A stretch of DNA of 64,000 bases, taken from assembly GCF_024267655.1 (NCBI RefSeq), contig NZ_CP100595.1, positions 2,728,001 through 2,792,000 on the forward strand, given 5' to 3'. Under the pieces are notes generated by a model, which saw nothing but the letters and a program-made list of their open reading frames with translations, was not told the origin of the DNA and made no database searches. Position numbers and translations under genes: made by a program. Shown here in pieces: positions 17,241 through 26,541 of this stretch. Numbering within the stretch: position 1 is the first letter of the stretch; the number at the start of each line of letters is the position of its first letter. This stretch comes from Arcobacter roscoffensis (GTDB lineage: Bacteria > Campylobacterota > Campylobacteria > Campylobacterales > Arcobacteraceae).

Positions 17241-19571
17241 TTAACTTCTTGATTTAACAGTTATTTTCTTTACATCTAAAAGCTCTTTTGCTCTATTTAA
17301 CATAGGAGAGTTTAGTATATCATTTAACTGTAACTCTTTTTGTGATGGCTTAGGGTCAGATACCTTTTGCATATCTGCCACACAACCAGAGCCAACTTCA
17401 ACATCTTCAAGCATAGAACCAGAATCATTTGAGTTGTTTTGTAATGAAGAGTTAGGCTCTTCTTTTACTTGATTATTACTAGGTTTAGGTGTTTTTTCTA
17501 AGACCTTGCGGGCCGGCTCCTTTGTAAAATCTAGCTCAATTTCATTTCCAAAAACATCTTGAGCAAATGTTCTTATTAGTCCAAAGTGTTTATATAAAAA
17601 CTTTCTATCATCACCTTGGGCTCTTGAGATTATATATAGTTTATTATTTTCATGACCATTGAAAATAAAGTTCTTTTCAAAACATTCACCTAAAGTATAA
17701 TCCCTATCATAAACTTTTTGAGTTAATTTAGCATATAACTCATTTACCACTGGCTCTTCTTGAACTTCTTCTTCAAAAGGAACAGCTTCTACTTCCATAT
17801 TTGGATTTACAGCTACTTGTTGTTCAATTGTTTCCATATGAATTTCATTTGAGGTATTTGCATTTATAGGCTCAGTTTTAGGTTTTGTATCTTCTATATT
17901 TTGAGGTATTGTTTGCTCAAAAGGATTTGAATCAACAAGATTTGAAACTGCTTCATTTTGAGTTACTTGAGGCTCTGCAGGTTTAGCTATAACTTCTTCA
18001 TTAATACTTTGTGTTTGCTCACTTGGCTTTTGTTCTTGAGTGCTTGCAATAGGAGCACTTGTTGGTAAATCATCAAATGGCGTTGGATAAGATACAGTCT
18101 CAATTGCATCAGTAATACCTAAATCAACAATATCAGTTACACTATTAGCATATGCTATATCTTGTATTGTTGGCTCTTCTATCTTAGTTTCAGGTTCATT
18201 TTCAAATGGATTATCATTTGGCGTTTGATTTTGTTGTATTTGTGACTGAATAGTTTGCTCAACTTTTTGAACCACATCTTCTACACTTTGTGGTTTTGAA
18301 GCTGGAACTTCTTGTGTAAGTGAAGTAGGATTAACTTCTTCTATTTGCACTTGAGGAGCTTCAACTATTTCTTGTGGTTTTACTTCTTGCACTACTGATT
18401 GTTGAACCTCTTCAACTTTTGGTGTTTTTATTTCTTCAATCTTTAGAGAAGGTGTTTGAACTGTTTGTTTTACACCTTGATTAACTTGTGGGTCTTCTTT
18501 TTCTTTTACTTTTTGAACTTGGTCAATAATTTCATCAATTGTTCTAATATCAACAGCTTCAATCATTTTCATTAAAGTCAAAATAAGTACAAAACCACCA
18601 TCAGAATTCATAGCTAAAAGATGTTTTGCATCACTTAATATTCTAAAAAATCTATCAAATAAAAGCAAATCAAATCTTGAATCTTTTTCTAACATTCTAT
18701 GTTTTAAATAAATAGTCATTTCATCACAAACCTGTGATACTTCATAGTTTTCAAGCTCTTTTACAATAGCTGTAATATCACCTTTATTTAAAACTACTTG
18801 GAAGATTGTATCCATAACCTCAGGGTCAATAAGTCCTAACATATCAACAACTGCTGTAGTACTTACTCTTCCTCTTGAAAAAATTATAGCTTGGTCAAGC
18901 ATAGTTAAGGTATCTCTTAAACTTCCTTGTCCACTTCTAGCTAAAATCTCTAAAGCTTCGCTTTCAAAATCAATTCCCTCTTCATTTAAAATATGTGATA
19001 AATGATGAATTACATCAGAATTTGAGATTTTATTAAATCTAAAGTGCTGAGTTCTTGAAAGAATAGTAGCAGGAAGTTTTAAAGGATCTGTTGTTGCTAA
19101 AATAAATTTTACAAAACCAGGAGGTTCTTCTAAAGTCTTAAGTAAAGCATTAAAAGCTTGAGTAGTAAGCATATGAACTTCATCGATAATAAATACTTTA
19201 AATCTAGCACTACTTGGTTTATATTTAGTATGCTCAATTAAATCTTTTATATCATCAATACCTCTATTTGAAGCTGCATCCATTTCTATAATATCTAAGT
19301 GTCTTGAAGAGTTTGCACTTTTACAGTTATCACAAACTTCACATGGTTTTGAAGTAGGACCTTCACTACATAAAAGAGCTTTTGCCATAATTCTAGCAGT
19401 ACTTGTTTTACCACTTCCTCTAAGACCACTAAATAAGTAAGCATGAGATAGTCTATTTGAATCCAATGCCAAAGATAGTGTTTGTGAAACTGTACTTTGC
19501 CCTACTAAATCTTCAAATCTGTGCGGTCTATACTTTAAAGCTAAAACTCTTTTTTCTACTGATTCACTCAT
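17241..19571 (-). CDS. dnaX: DNA polymerase III subunit gamma/tau DnaX
   Basis: Clamp-loader ATPase and replisome organiser. Walker A is GLRGSGKT (residues 49-56), zinc ligands are Cys68, Cys77, Cys80 and Cys83, Walker B is IIDEVH (128-133), and an SRT arginine finger lies in ILSRTQHFRF. After the three clamp-loader domains, a Gln/Glu/Pro-rich linker of roughly 270 residues leads to a C-terminal domain. No convincing slippery heptamer for a short gamma form was found. A GC-rich patch lies at 17503-17520. The start overlaps murI by 4 bases (ATGA). Confidence 0.95.
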   Translation of the reverse strand: MSESVEKRVLALKYRPHRFEDLVGQSTVSQTLSLALDSNRLSHAYLFSGLRGSGKTSTARIMAKALLCSEGPTSKPCEVCDNCKSANSSRHLDIIEMDAASNRGIDDIKDLIEHTKYKPSSARFKVFIIDEVHMLTTQAFNALLKTLEEPPGFVKFILATTDPLKLPATILSRTQHFRFNKISNSDVIHHLSHILNEEGIDFESEALEILARSGQGSLRDTLTMLDQAIIFSRGRVSTTAVVDMLGLIDPEVMDTIFQVVLNKGDITAIVKELENYEVSQVCDEMTIYLKHRMLEKDSRFDLLLFDRFFRILSDAKHLLAMNSDGGFVLILTLMKMIEAVDIRTIDEIIDQVQKVKEKEDPQVNQGVKQTVQTPSLKIEEIKTPKVEEVQQSVVQEVKPQEIVEAPQVQIEEVNPTSLTQEVPASKPQSVEDVVQKVEQTIQSQIQQNQTPNDNPFENEPETKIEEPTIQDIAYANSVTDIVDLGITDAIETVSYPTPFDDLPTSAPIASTQEQKPSEQTQSINEEVIAKPAEPQVTQNEAVSNLVDSNPFEQTIPQNIEDTKPKTEPINANTSNEIHMETIEQQVAVNPNMEVEAVPFEEEVQEEPVVNELYAKLTQKVYDRDYTLGECFEKNFIFNGHENNKLYIISRAQGDDRKFLYKHFGLIRTFAQDVFGNEIELDFTKEPARKVLEKTPKPSNNQVKEEPNSSLQNNSNDSGSMLEDVEVGSGCVADMQKVSDPKPSQKELQLNDILNSPMLNRAKELLDVKKITVKSRS

Positions 19572-20365
19572 ACTTCACATTTCCTTACCATTATTTCATC
19601 TTGTTTTTCATACTCTTTAAAAATCATATTCACCATATTTATATTTAATTCACCTGTATAACAAATGGATATTTTCAAATCTCCTAAATTAGTATGTCCT
19701 TTTTGCGAACTTAAACTAATTAGTCTACTTGCTATAGCCTCTCCTGTTTGTATTAAGTTTACACCCTCACCCATAATACTTTTTATAGCTTGGGATACCA
19801 ATGGATAATGTGTACAACCTAAAACAATAGTATCAACACCATTGTCTTTCATAGGAAGAAGCCAATTTTTTAACATCTCATTTGTGTCATTATGTAAAAC
19901 TCTTCCTTTTTCAATCTGCTCAACTAAACCAGGACACTCTTGCTCAAAAAGTTTTACTTCTTTATTGCGTGAAAGATTATCAACTAAAGTTTGATACTTA
20001 TCACCTTTTAGTGTTGCAGGAGTAGCTAAAACTCCTACATTTAAACTTTTTGTATTTTGTATAGCTGGTTTAATTCCAGGTTCTGTTCCTATTACGATTA
20101 AAAAAGGAAAGTTTTCTCTTATTTGTTTTATAGCAGCAGAAGTTGCAGTGTTACAAGCGACAATCAAAACCTCTATCTTATGCTCTTTTATAAAATAGTT
20201 TGTAAGTTCAATACATCTTTGAAGGATTTGTTCATGGCTTTTTACCCCATAAGGAGCATGGGCTGTATCAGCAATATAAAAAATATCAGCACCATTAAAA
20301 ACATCTTTGATAGCATTTACAACAGTAAGACCACCAAGTCCAGAATCAAATACACCTACTTTCAA
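19568..20365 (-). CDS. murI: Glutamate racemase MurI
   Basis: Makes D-glutamate for peptidoglycan. The 265-residue protein has the N-terminal FDSGLGGLTVV, VACNTATSAA with one catalytic Cys, and LGCTHYPLV with the other, plus IADTAHAPYG. The start is TTG 20365-20363, preceded by AAAAGG at 6 bases; a minus-strand TATAAT lies at 20396-20391. It overlaps dnaX by 4 bases and appears to head that operon. Confidence 0.95.
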   Translation of the reverse strand: MKVGVFDSGLGGLTVVNAIKDVFNGADIFYIADTAHAPYGVKSHEQILQRCIELTNYFIKEHKIEVLIVACNTATSAAIKQIRENFPFLIVIGTEPGIKPAIQNTKSLNVGVLATPATLKGDKYQTLVDNLSRNKEVKLFEQECPGLVEQIEKGRVLHNDTNEMLKNWLLPMKDNGVDTIVLGCTHYPLVSQAIKSIMGEGVNLIQTGEAIASRLISLSSQKGHTNLGDLKISICYTGELNINMVNMIFKEYEKQDEIMVRKCEV

Positions 20366-20390
20366 CTTTTGCCTTTTATAAATTTATGGG

Positions 20391-20396
20391 ATTATA
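20391..20396 (-). promoter_or_regulatory. -10 element of the murI-dnaX promoter
   Basis: TATAAT on the minus strand, 25 bases before the murI TTG start. No -35 is evident. Confidence 0.55.
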
Positions 20397-20440
20397 CCTA
20401 AAAAGGTCAAAAAAGTAGATGAAAACAATTAGGGTATTTT

Positions 20441-20446
20441 TATAAT
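20441..20446 (+). promoter_or_regulatory. -10 element of the UDG-like gene
   Basis: TATAAT on the plus strand, 53 bases before the TTG start at 20500, in the divergent gap with murI. Confidence 0.45.
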
Positions 20447-20499
20447 AAAAATGTTAAAACTAATAAATCTTTTAAATAATATCTAAATAAAGGCTCGTC

Positions 20500-21165
20500 T
20501 TGTTTTTTCATTTTCATCCCTATGAAGCATTTTTAAATAATGATACAAAAAAAGTAATAATAGGAACACTACCACCACCTAGATTTTGTAATAAAGAGTT
20601 TAAAATAAATGATGTTGATTTCTGTTATGGTTCACAAGATGGACTTTTATGGAAATGCTTAGACAAAATATTTGAACTAAATTTGCTTTATAACAATACC
20701 CAAGAAGCAGTAAAACAAAGAAAAGAGTTTTTGATAAAAAAGAAAATTGGTATCTGTGATATTGTTGATTCATGTAAAAGAGAAAAAATTGATGCAAGTG
20801 ATTTAGGAATGAGTGAAGTTAAACTTCGTGATATTCTAGGATATATCAAAAAATATAAAAACATAGAAACTCTAATATTCACAGGTGGAAATAGCAAAAA
20901 TGGTCCTGAGTATTTTTTAAGAAAAATATTAAAAGATCAAAACATCAAGTATGAATTAATCTCAAAAGAAATACCAAAAATTCATAGTTTTTTCTATGAT
21001 AATAGACTTATAAAAACCATAAGTTTAACATCACCCTCAAATGCTGCAAATAGATTCATAGGCTCAAATACCTTATATAAAAAAAGAAAACTTGAAGATA
21101 AAAACTACACAACTTTTGATTTTAGAGTTGAACAGTATGAAAAAGTATTTAAAGATAAAATTTGA
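20500..21165 (+). CDS. Uracil-DNA glycosylase superfamily protein
   Basis: A 221-residue protein likely to have the UDG fold: an N-terminal motif VIIGTLPPPRF (motif 1-like), then YGSQDGLLWKCLDKIF, and a C-terminal LTSPSNAANRF that resembles the SP(S/A)N motif 2 loop. A proline-rich motif 1 without the usual Asp resembles hypoxanthine-glycosylase-like and uncharacterised branches. The substrate is unknown; DNA base-excision repair is an inference. The start is TTG 20500 with AAGG at 6 bases. A bidirectional terminator separates it from metQ. Confidence 0.6.
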   Translation: MFFHFHPYEAFLNNDTKKVIIGTLPPPRFCNKEFKINDVDFCYGSQDGLLWKCLDKIFELNLLYNNTQEAVKQRKEFLIKKKIGICDIVDSCKREKIDASDLGMSEVKLRDILGYIKKYKNIETLIFTGGNSKNGPEYFLRKILKDQNIKYELISKEIPKIHSFFYDNRLIKTISLTSPSNAANRFIGSNTLYKKRKLEDKNYTTFDFRVEQYEKVFKDKI

Positions 21166-21171
21166 CATAAA

Positions 21172-21201
21172 AAAAGCAGAAAAGAAAACTTTTCTGCTTT
21201 T
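21172..21201. terminator. Bidirectional terminator between UDG-like gene and metQ
   Basis: AAAAGCAGAAAAG (21172-21184) pairs perfectly with CTTTTCTGCTTTT (21189-21201) around AAAA. A-run and T-run flanks serve both convergent genes. Confidence 0.85.
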
Positions 21202-21224
21202 GAATTGAAGTTATAAATTTTTAA

Positions 21225-22031
21225 CTAGAAAGCTTCTACAATAGAACCTTCATATTTTGAAGCAATAAAGTTTTTAATTTCTGTTGAGTTTAATACTTCA
21301 TTTAAAGCTTTAATAGCTTCGCTGTTTTCATTCCCTTGCTTAACTACTATAATATTTGCATATGGAGAGTCTTTTGGCTCTATAATTAAAGCATCTTTCA
21401 TAGGATTTAAATTAGCAGCTAAAGCATAGTTTGTATTAATAATAGCACCATCTACTTCATCTAAAACTCTTGGTAATTGAGGAGCATCTAACTCTTTGAT
21501 TTTTAAGTTTTTAGGATTATCTTTAATATCTAAAGCTGTTTTAAACTGAACATCATTAAATGTTAATAAACCTTTTTTCTCTAAAATATCTAAAGCTCTA
21601 CTCTCATTTGTTGGGTCATTTGGAACAGCAATTGTAGCACCATCTTGTAATTCATCTAAGTTTTTTAACTTATTTGAGTAAAGTCCCATTGGCTCTAAGT
21701 GTACATTTACAGTTTTAACTAATTTTGTGTTTTTACTTTTGTTAAATTCAATTAAGTATGGTTCATGTTGGAAGAAGTTAGCATCTAACTCACCCTCATC
21801 AACTGCAATATTTGGAGTTACATAATCAGTAAACTCAACAATTTGTAAATCATAACCTTTAGCTTTTAATAAAGGTTGAGCTATTTCTAAAATCTCAGAG
21901 TGAGGAACAGGAGTAGCTCCAACTTTAATAACCTTTGACTCTACTTTCTTCTCTTCTTTTGAATCTGTACAAGCTACTAATCCTAAAGCAACTGCTACAG
22001 TAAGTAGTAATTTTAATAAATTTTTTAACAT
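21225..22031 (-). CDS. metQ: Methionine-binding lipoprotein MetQ
   Basis: Substrate-binding lipoprotein of the D/L-methionine ABC importer. The signal peptide ends in the lipobox LVAC (Cys21), followed by VIKVGATPVPHSEIL, the typical NlpA/MetQ opening, and DYVTPNIAVDEGELDANFFQHEPYL. At 268 residues the length is normal. It is third in the metN-metI-metQ operon, 20 bases after metI. Confidence 0.95.
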   Translation of the reverse strand: MLKNLLKLLLTVAVALGLVACTDSKEEKKVESKVIKVGATPVPHSEILEIAQPLLKAKGYDLQIVEFTDYVTPNIAVDEGELDANFFQHEPYLIEFNKSKNTKLVKTVNVHLEPMGLYSNKLKNLDELQDGATIAVPNDPTNESRALDILEKKGLLTFNDVQFKTALDIKDNPKNLKIKELDAPQLPRVLDEVDGAIINTNYALAANLNPMKDALIIEPKDSPYANIIVVKQGNENSEAIKALNEVLNSTEIKNFIASKYEGSIVEAF

Positions 22032-22051
22032 ATATTTTCCTTTCTATTTGT

Positions 22052-22690
22052 TTATTTTTTTGTAATTTTGTATAAATAATCCCCTGCACTTTGACAAGCT
22101 TGAACAAGTGCAATAAGAATAATAACCGTGTAAATCATAGTATCAGTTTGGAATCTATAGTAACCATATTTAATAGCTACATCTCCTAAACCTCCACCAC
22201 CAACAGCTCCTGCCATAGCAGAAAAACCAATAACTGTAATAAGTGTTAAAGTAATAGCTGAAATAATACTTGGTAATGCTTCTACTAGCATCACTTTAAA
22301 TATGATTTGAGTATCACTTGCACCAAAAGACTTAGCAGCTTCAATTACACCTCTATCCACTTCTTTGAATGCACTTTCAATCAATCTTGCAATAAAAGGA
22401 GCAGCACCAATTGTAAGAGGAATAATTGCAGCTGTTGTTCCAATACTTTTTCCAATTAAAAATTTTGTTAAAGGAAATAAAACAATCATCAAAATAATAA
22501 AAGGAAATGATCTTAAAGTGTTAATTACAACATCTAAAACAGCATAAACTTTTAAATTTTCTCTTAATCCACCTTTTGAAGTAAAAATAAGAATAATTGC
22601 TAAAAAAAATCCAATAACAACAGCTAAAAAAGTAGATACAAATGACATATATACAGTTTCACCAAGTGCAGGTAATAAAATATTAAACAT
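22052..22690 (-). CDS. metI: Methionine ABC transporter permease MetI
   Basis: Inner-membrane permease with about five helices and the ABC-coupling EAA loop GVIEAAKSFGASDTQIIFKV. I place the start at ATG 22690 ([16 protein letters not shown]) because GGGAGG lies 7 bases upstream; the frame is also open from 22705. This ATG overlaps the metN stop by one base, which indicates translational coupling. Confidence 0.94.
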   Translation of the reverse strand: MFNILLPALGETVYMSFVSTFLAVVIGFFLAIILIFTSKGGLRENLKVYAVLDVVINTLRSFPFIILMIVLFPLTKFLIGKSIGTTAAIIPLTIGAAPFIARLIESAFKEVDRGVIEAAKSFGASDTQIIFKVMLVEALPSIISAITLTLITVIGFSAMAGAVGGGGLGDVAIKYGYYRFQTDTMIYTVIILIALVQACQSAGDYLYKITKK

Positions 22691-23646
22691 TATAAAACCT
22701 CCCATACAATATCATGTTCTTTAATATAGTTTGTAACTACTTGTCTATCTTCATCTTTAATATTAATAACCATGTTTCCAACAATATGAGAATTAATCTC
22801 TTCAAGTTTTCCCCATACGATATTAAAATCCATATCTAGCTCTCTAGCCATTTTTGTTATAAATGACTGATAAGCATTATCTTTAGGGAAATACAATTTA
22901 ATATTTACCCCATCATTAGGAACAACTTCTGTTTCTCCTAAAAAGTCTTTCATTTTTTCATCAGGTTTTAAAAACAACTCTTCTGTGTCATCAAAACCTA
23001 TAATATTTCCATGCTCTAAAAGCAAAGCTTTTTGAGCTATTTGTTTTACAACTTCCATTTCGTGAGTTACTAAAACTATAGTAATATTTAGTTTTTCATT
23101 TATCTCTTTTAATAGATTTAAAATTGATGTAGTTGTATTTGGATCAAGTGCTGATGTTGCTTCATCACTAAGCAAAACATCTGGATTCAAAGTCAAAGCT
23201 CTTGCAATTGCTACTCTTTGTTTTTGTCCTCCACTTAGTTGATTAGGATAAGCATTAAGCTTTTGATCTAAACCAACTAAAGCTAATAACTCTTTTACTT
23301 TTTTTGAAATTTCTTCTTTACTATATCCCCAAAGTTGCATTGGTAGTGCAACATTTTCGAAAACAGTTTTTCTTTGAATTAGTGAAAAATGCTGAAATAT
23401 CATTCCAATATTTTTTCTAAATTCTCTTAACTGCTGTTTATTTAAAGATTTTATTTCTTTGTTATTAACTCTTAACGAACCATCACTATAATCTTCAAGT
23501 CCATTAATACATCTAAGAAGTGTAGATTTTCCAGCACCACTGTGTCCTACAATGGCAAACATCTCACCTTTTTTAATATCTATAGAAATATCATTTAAAA
23601 CTTTTACATCACCATAGTATTTATTTAAATTCTCTATAGTTATCAT
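22690..23646 (-). CDS. metN: Methionine ABC transporter ATPase MetN
   Basis: ATPase of the methionine importer. Walker A is GHSGAGKST, the signature is [15 protein letters not shown], and Walker B is LLSDEAT. The C-terminal 75 residues form the NIL ligand-sensing domain that permits methionine trans-inhibition in this family. It is first in metNIQ. No S-box (SAM) riboswitch could be seen in the 165-base leader. Confidence 0.95.
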   Translation of the reverse strand: MITIENLNKYYGDVKVLNDISIDIKKGEMFAIVGHSGAGKSTLLRCINGLEDYSDGSLRVNNKEIKSLNKQQLREFRKNIGMIFQHFSLIQRKTVFENVALPMQLWGYSKEEISKKVKELLALVGLDQKLNAYPNQLSGGQKQRVAIARALTLNPDVLLSDEATSALDPNTTTSILNLLKEINEKLNITIVLVTHEMEVVKQIAQKALLLEHGNIIGFDDTEELFLKPDEKMKDFLGETEVVPNDGVNIKLYFPKDNAYQSFITKMARELDMDFNIVWGKLEEINSHIVGNMVINIKDEDRQVVTNYIKEHDIVWEVL

Positions 23647-23790
23647 GATAAATCCTTCATTAAGTGATGGAATAGTAGTAAAATTTGAATAAAATATGTG
23701 TTAAATATAGAATAAAAATAAAATTTTTTTGAAATTAATTGTAATTTTGTGTAGTTTAAATTTGACTAGTTTTGTATAGTTTATTATTTT

Positions 23791-23817
23791 GAATAAAAGA
23801 GTTAAACTCTTTTATTC
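23791..23817 (-). terminator. Stem-loop overlapping the rho stop codon
   Basis: GAATAAAAGAG (23791-23801) pairs perfectly with CTCTTTTATTC (23807-23817) around TTAAA. The rho stop (TAA, 23814-23812) and last codons form one arm. No long U-tract follows on the minus strand. The same AAAAGAGTTAAACTCTTTT core recurs at 40669-40695. Confidence 0.6.
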
Positions 23818-25134
23818 ATTCATTCCTGCAAAAAACTCTTCATTGTCTTTTGTCTTTTTCATTTTTGAATATAAGAATTTAAGTGCTTCAACTTCATCCA
23901 TAGATGCAATTGCATTTCTTAAAATCCATGTTTTTTGTAAGATTTCTGGAGTAAGAAGCAACTCTTCTTTTCTAGTACCAGATTTAGTAATATCAAGAGC
24001 AGGATATACTCTTTTATTTGCAGCATCTCTACTTAATACAACTTCACTATTACCTGTTCCTTTGAACTCTTCAAAAATAACTTCGTCCATTTTTGAACCA
24101 GTTTCAATTAATGCTGTTGAAATAATAGTTAAAGAACCACCCTCTTCAATATTTCTTGCTGCACCAAAGAATCTTTTTGGTTTATGTAAAGCATTTGCAT
24201 CAACACCACCTGAAAGTACTTTTCCAGAACTTGGTGTAACTGTATTGTAAGCTCTTGCTAGTCTTGTAATAGAATCAAGTAAAATAACTACATCTTTTTT
24301 CATCTCTACAAGTCTTTTTGCTTTTTCAATAACAATTTCAGCAACTCGTACATGATTGTGTGCCGGTAAATCAAAAGTAGAACTATATACTTCACCTTTT
24401 ACACTTCTTTGCATATCTGTAACTTCTTCAGGTCTTTCATCAATTAAAAGAACCATTAAAGATACTTCTGGGTGATTTTTTGTAATACCGTGAGCTAATT
24501 CTTTTAAAAGTTCAGTTTTACCAGTTTTTGGAGGTGCAACGATAAGACCTCTTTGACCTTTACCCATTGGAGCAAATAAATCAAGCATTCTACCTGTCAT
24601 TCTAGTAGATTCATACTCAAATTTAAATTTGTCAGTTGAATATAAAGGTGTTAAGTTATCAAATAATGGTCTATTTTTTGATGCTTTGATAGGTAAGTAG
24701 TTAATTGCTTCAATCTTTAATAAAGCATTGTACTTTTCACTCTCTTTGTTTGGAGGTCTTACTTGACCTGTAACAATATCACCTGTTCTTAATGCAAATT
24801 TTCTAATTTGTGTAGCACTTACATAAGAATCATTTGATGTATCTGAAAAGTTTCCATCAATTGCTCTTAAGAATCCAAATCCACCCTCTTTAATCTCTAA
24901 AATACCTGTGAATAAAATAAATCCACCTGCATCAATTTGATTTTTTAGAATTGAGAACATTAAATCTTGTCTTTTTAATTCTTGGGGGTTTTCTACGTCT
25001 AGTTCTTTTGCGATATTTAAAAGTTCTTCTAAAGGAAGTTCCCTTAATTGTTCAATTTTATACCCTTCAACAGGTATATGTGTTCTAGTTTTCCTAGTAT
25101 TTTTTGTTTTACTTTGAGTTTTAGACTCTTCCAT
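23812..25134 (-). CDS. rho: Transcription termination factor Rho
   Basis: Hexameric RNA helicase that ends untranslated transcripts. A basic N-terminal tail ([15 protein letters not shown]) leads to the Rho N-terminal and cold-shock-like RNA-binding domains ([12 protein letters not shown]), then Walker A in [12 protein letters not shown], Walker [16 protein letters not shown], and the Q/R loops. The 440-residue length is close to normal. It is monocistronic, with stem-loops on both sides. Confidence 0.96.
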   Translation of the reverse strand: MEESKTQSKTKNTRKTRTHIPVEGYKIEQLRELPLEELLNIAKELDVENPQELKRQDLMFSILKNQIDAGGFILFTGILEIKEGGFGFLRAIDGNFSDTSNDSYVSATQIRKFALRTGDIVTGQVRPPNKESEKYNALLKIEAINYLPIKASKNRPLFDNLTPLYSTDKFKFEYESTRMTGRMLDLFAPMGKGQRGLIVAPPKTGKTELLKELAHGITKNHPEVSLMVLLIDERPEEVTDMQRSVKGEVYSSTFDLPAHNHVRVAEIVIEKAKRLVEMKKDVVILLDSITRLARAYNTVTPSSGKVLSGGVDANALHKPKRFFGAARNIEEGGSLTIISTALIETGSKMDEVIFEEFKGTGNSEVVLSRDAANKRVYPALDITKSGTRKEELLLTPEILQKTWILRNAIASMDEVEALKFLYSKMKKTKDNEEFFAGMNE

Positions 25135-25266
25135 GAGTAATCTTAACCTTTTTTGATTTTTACATATTTTATGTATGTAGTTTTTTGTAGTTTTCGTAGT
25201 TTGAAAGTAATAGTGTAATTGTAGTGTTAATTTAAAAAAAAGTCAATAAATTGATTTTTGAAGGTA

Positions 25267-25294
25267 AAATAAAGGTGCAAATGCACCTTTATTT
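25267..25294. terminator. Terminator between ahpC and rho
   Basis: AAATAAAGGTGCA (25267-25279) pairs perfectly with TGCACCTTTATTT (25282-25294) around AA. It lies 23 bases past the minus-strand ahpC stop and is followed by TTTTACC on that strand. Confidence 0.75.
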
Positions 25295-25317
25295 AATAAA
25301 ATATATTCAATTATATA

Positions 25318-25914
25318 TTATAAGTCACCCTCGTGCTTACCTAAGTACTCAGCAACACCATCAGTGTTTGGCTTCATACCTTCGTCACCTTTGTTCCATC
25401 CAGCAGGACAAACTTCACCGTGCTCATTAGTAAATAACATTGTGTCAACCATTCTGATCATCTCATCAATGTTTCTACCTAATGGTAAGTCATTAATTAC
25501 TGCGTGTCTTACTGTTCCATCTTTGTCAATTAAGAAAGAACCTCTTAAAGCAACTGAATCTCCGAATAATACATCGAAATCTCTAGAAATTTGTTTAGAT
25601 AAGTCTGCAACTAATGGGTACTTGATTCTTCCAATTCCACCATTTTCTACAGGAGTTTCTCTCCAAGCAAAGTGAGAGAATTGTGAGTCAACAGAAACAC
25701 CAATTACATTGATACCTCTTGAAGAAAACTCTTCAATTCTTTTAGAGAATGCAATAATCTCAGAAGGACAAACAAAAGTAAAGTCTAATGGGTAGAAGAA
25801 TAATACCGCACCATTTTCACCGATGTTCTCATATAAGTTAAAATCTTCAACAATTTGTCCGTCTGCAAGTACAGCTGTAGCTGTAAAATCTGGAGCTTTT
25901 TTAGTTACTAACAT
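25318..25914 (-). CDS. ahpC: 2-Cys peroxiredoxin (AhpC/Tsa type)
   Basis: Thiol peroxidase that reduces hydrogen peroxide and organic peroxides. The peroxidatic Cys lies in FYPLDFTFVCPSE and the resolving Cys in GEVCPAGWNKG; 198 residues is typical of Tsa/AhpC. It is divergent from a 2[4Fe-4S] ferredoxin across a 320-base region, an arrangement known for ahpC and fdxA in Campylobacter jejuni. A Fur/PerR-like site lies between them, so iron or peroxide control is likely (inference). Confidence 0.94.
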   Translation of the reverse strand: MLVTKKAPDFTATAVLADGQIVEDFNLYENIGENGAVLFFYPLDFTFVCPSEIIAFSKRIEEFSSRGINVIGVSVDSQFSHFAWRETPVENGGIGRIKYPLVADLSKQISRDFDVLFGDSVALRGSFLIDKDGTVRHAVINDLPLGRNIDEMIRMVDTMLFTNEHGEVCPAGWNKGDEGMKPNTDGVAEYLGKHEGDL

Positions 25915-25950
25915 ATTTAATTCCTTTAATAATATTTATTTTGTAGTGTA

Positions 25951-25956
25951 ATTATA
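25951..25956 (-). promoter_or_regulatory. -10 element of the ahpC promoter
   Basis: TATAAT on the minus strand, 36 bases before the ahpC ATG. The expected transcript start is near 25944. Confidence 0.55.
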
Positions 25957-26085
25957 CATCAAATTTTTATAAATTAAGCTACAAGTTTCCTTAAATTTAA
26001 AAATTTGTAAATTTTTATCTTAAGATAATTTTTATCCTCAATATAACTATATTATATATGTATAAAAACAAAAGCTTTTTTATCT

Positions 26086-26100
26086 CAATAATCATTATCA
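26086..26100. promoter_or_regulatory. Fur/PerR-like box between ahpC and fdxA
   Basis: CAATAATCATTATCA matches the 7-1-7 Fur dyad TGATAATNATTATCA at all but two positions, with a perfect right half. PerR sites in Campylobacter are similar, so the regulator cannot be assigned from sequence alone. Confidence 0.5.
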
Positions 26101-26234
26101 TTTTAAGTTTGAAAAATGCCTAGTGTTACCATAACTACTACATCTCTAGTATCAATTGATAATTTTTATTTTTTAAAGTTAATTTTATATTTACTGTGAT
26201 AAAGTTTTACTAAATTTATTATAGGAGATTTACT

Positions 26235-26510
26235 ATGGCAGTAAAAATTACTGATATTTGTATTAGCTGTGACGCATGTTTAGATGAGTGTCCAGTAGAA
26301 GCAATTGTTGATAACGATGATAACCCAACTGGTGAAGATGTATATTACGTATACGCTGATAAATGTGTTGAGTGTGTAGACCACAATGATGCACCAGCAT
26401 GTGCTGATGCATGTCCAACTGAGGGATGTATTGTATGGGATGAAGCTGGTTCTGGTTCTATTGAAAAAGAAGACAGAGGTGAAGCTGGAACTCCTGTAGT
26501 AGAAGACTAA
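26235..26510 (+). CDS. fdxA: 2[4Fe-4S] ferredoxin, FdxA-like
   Basis: A 91-residue cytosolic electron carrier. Cluster ligands are in CISCDACLDECP and CVECVDHNDAPACADACP; the second group has eight residues between its second and third Cys, as in Alvin-type bacterial ferredoxins. An acidic C-terminal tail follows. It is divergent from ahpC; the Campylobacter jejuni homologue in the same position is iron-induced and linked to aerotolerance. An AGGAG site precedes the ATG. Confidence 0.88.
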   Translation: MAVKITDICISCDACLDECPVEAIVDNDDNPTGEDVYYVYADKCVECVDHNDAPACADACPTEGCIVWDEAGSGSIEKEDRGEAGTPVVED

Positions 26511-26541
26511 TTTTTAGTTTTTAACTATATACAAACACTAT

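Larger units (their letters stand above)
25915..26234. other. 320-base divergent ahpC-fdxA regulatory region
   Basis: This non-coding gap is very AT-rich. It contains the ahpC ribosome site, a minus-strand -10 at 25956-25951 and one Fur/PerR-like dyad at 26086-26100. The final bases hold the TAGGAG ribosome site of the ferredoxin gene. No open frame of note, tRNA or recognisable riboswitch was seen. Confidence 0.7.

Noticed and set aside
17241-19571. Programmed frameshift in dnaX
   Set aside because: Six A residues follow an AAAGGAG site near 17490-17520, but the phase does not make a standard X-XXY-YYZ heptamer and no stop-linked short form is evident.
23647-23790. SAM or methionine riboswitch upstream of metN
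   Set aside because: No S-box or other known pattern of paired elements could be traced; the leader is plain AT-rich sequence.
23789-24250. 153-codon plus-strand frame opposite rho
   Set aside because: Composition mirrors the rho gene on the other strand and shows no protein signature.
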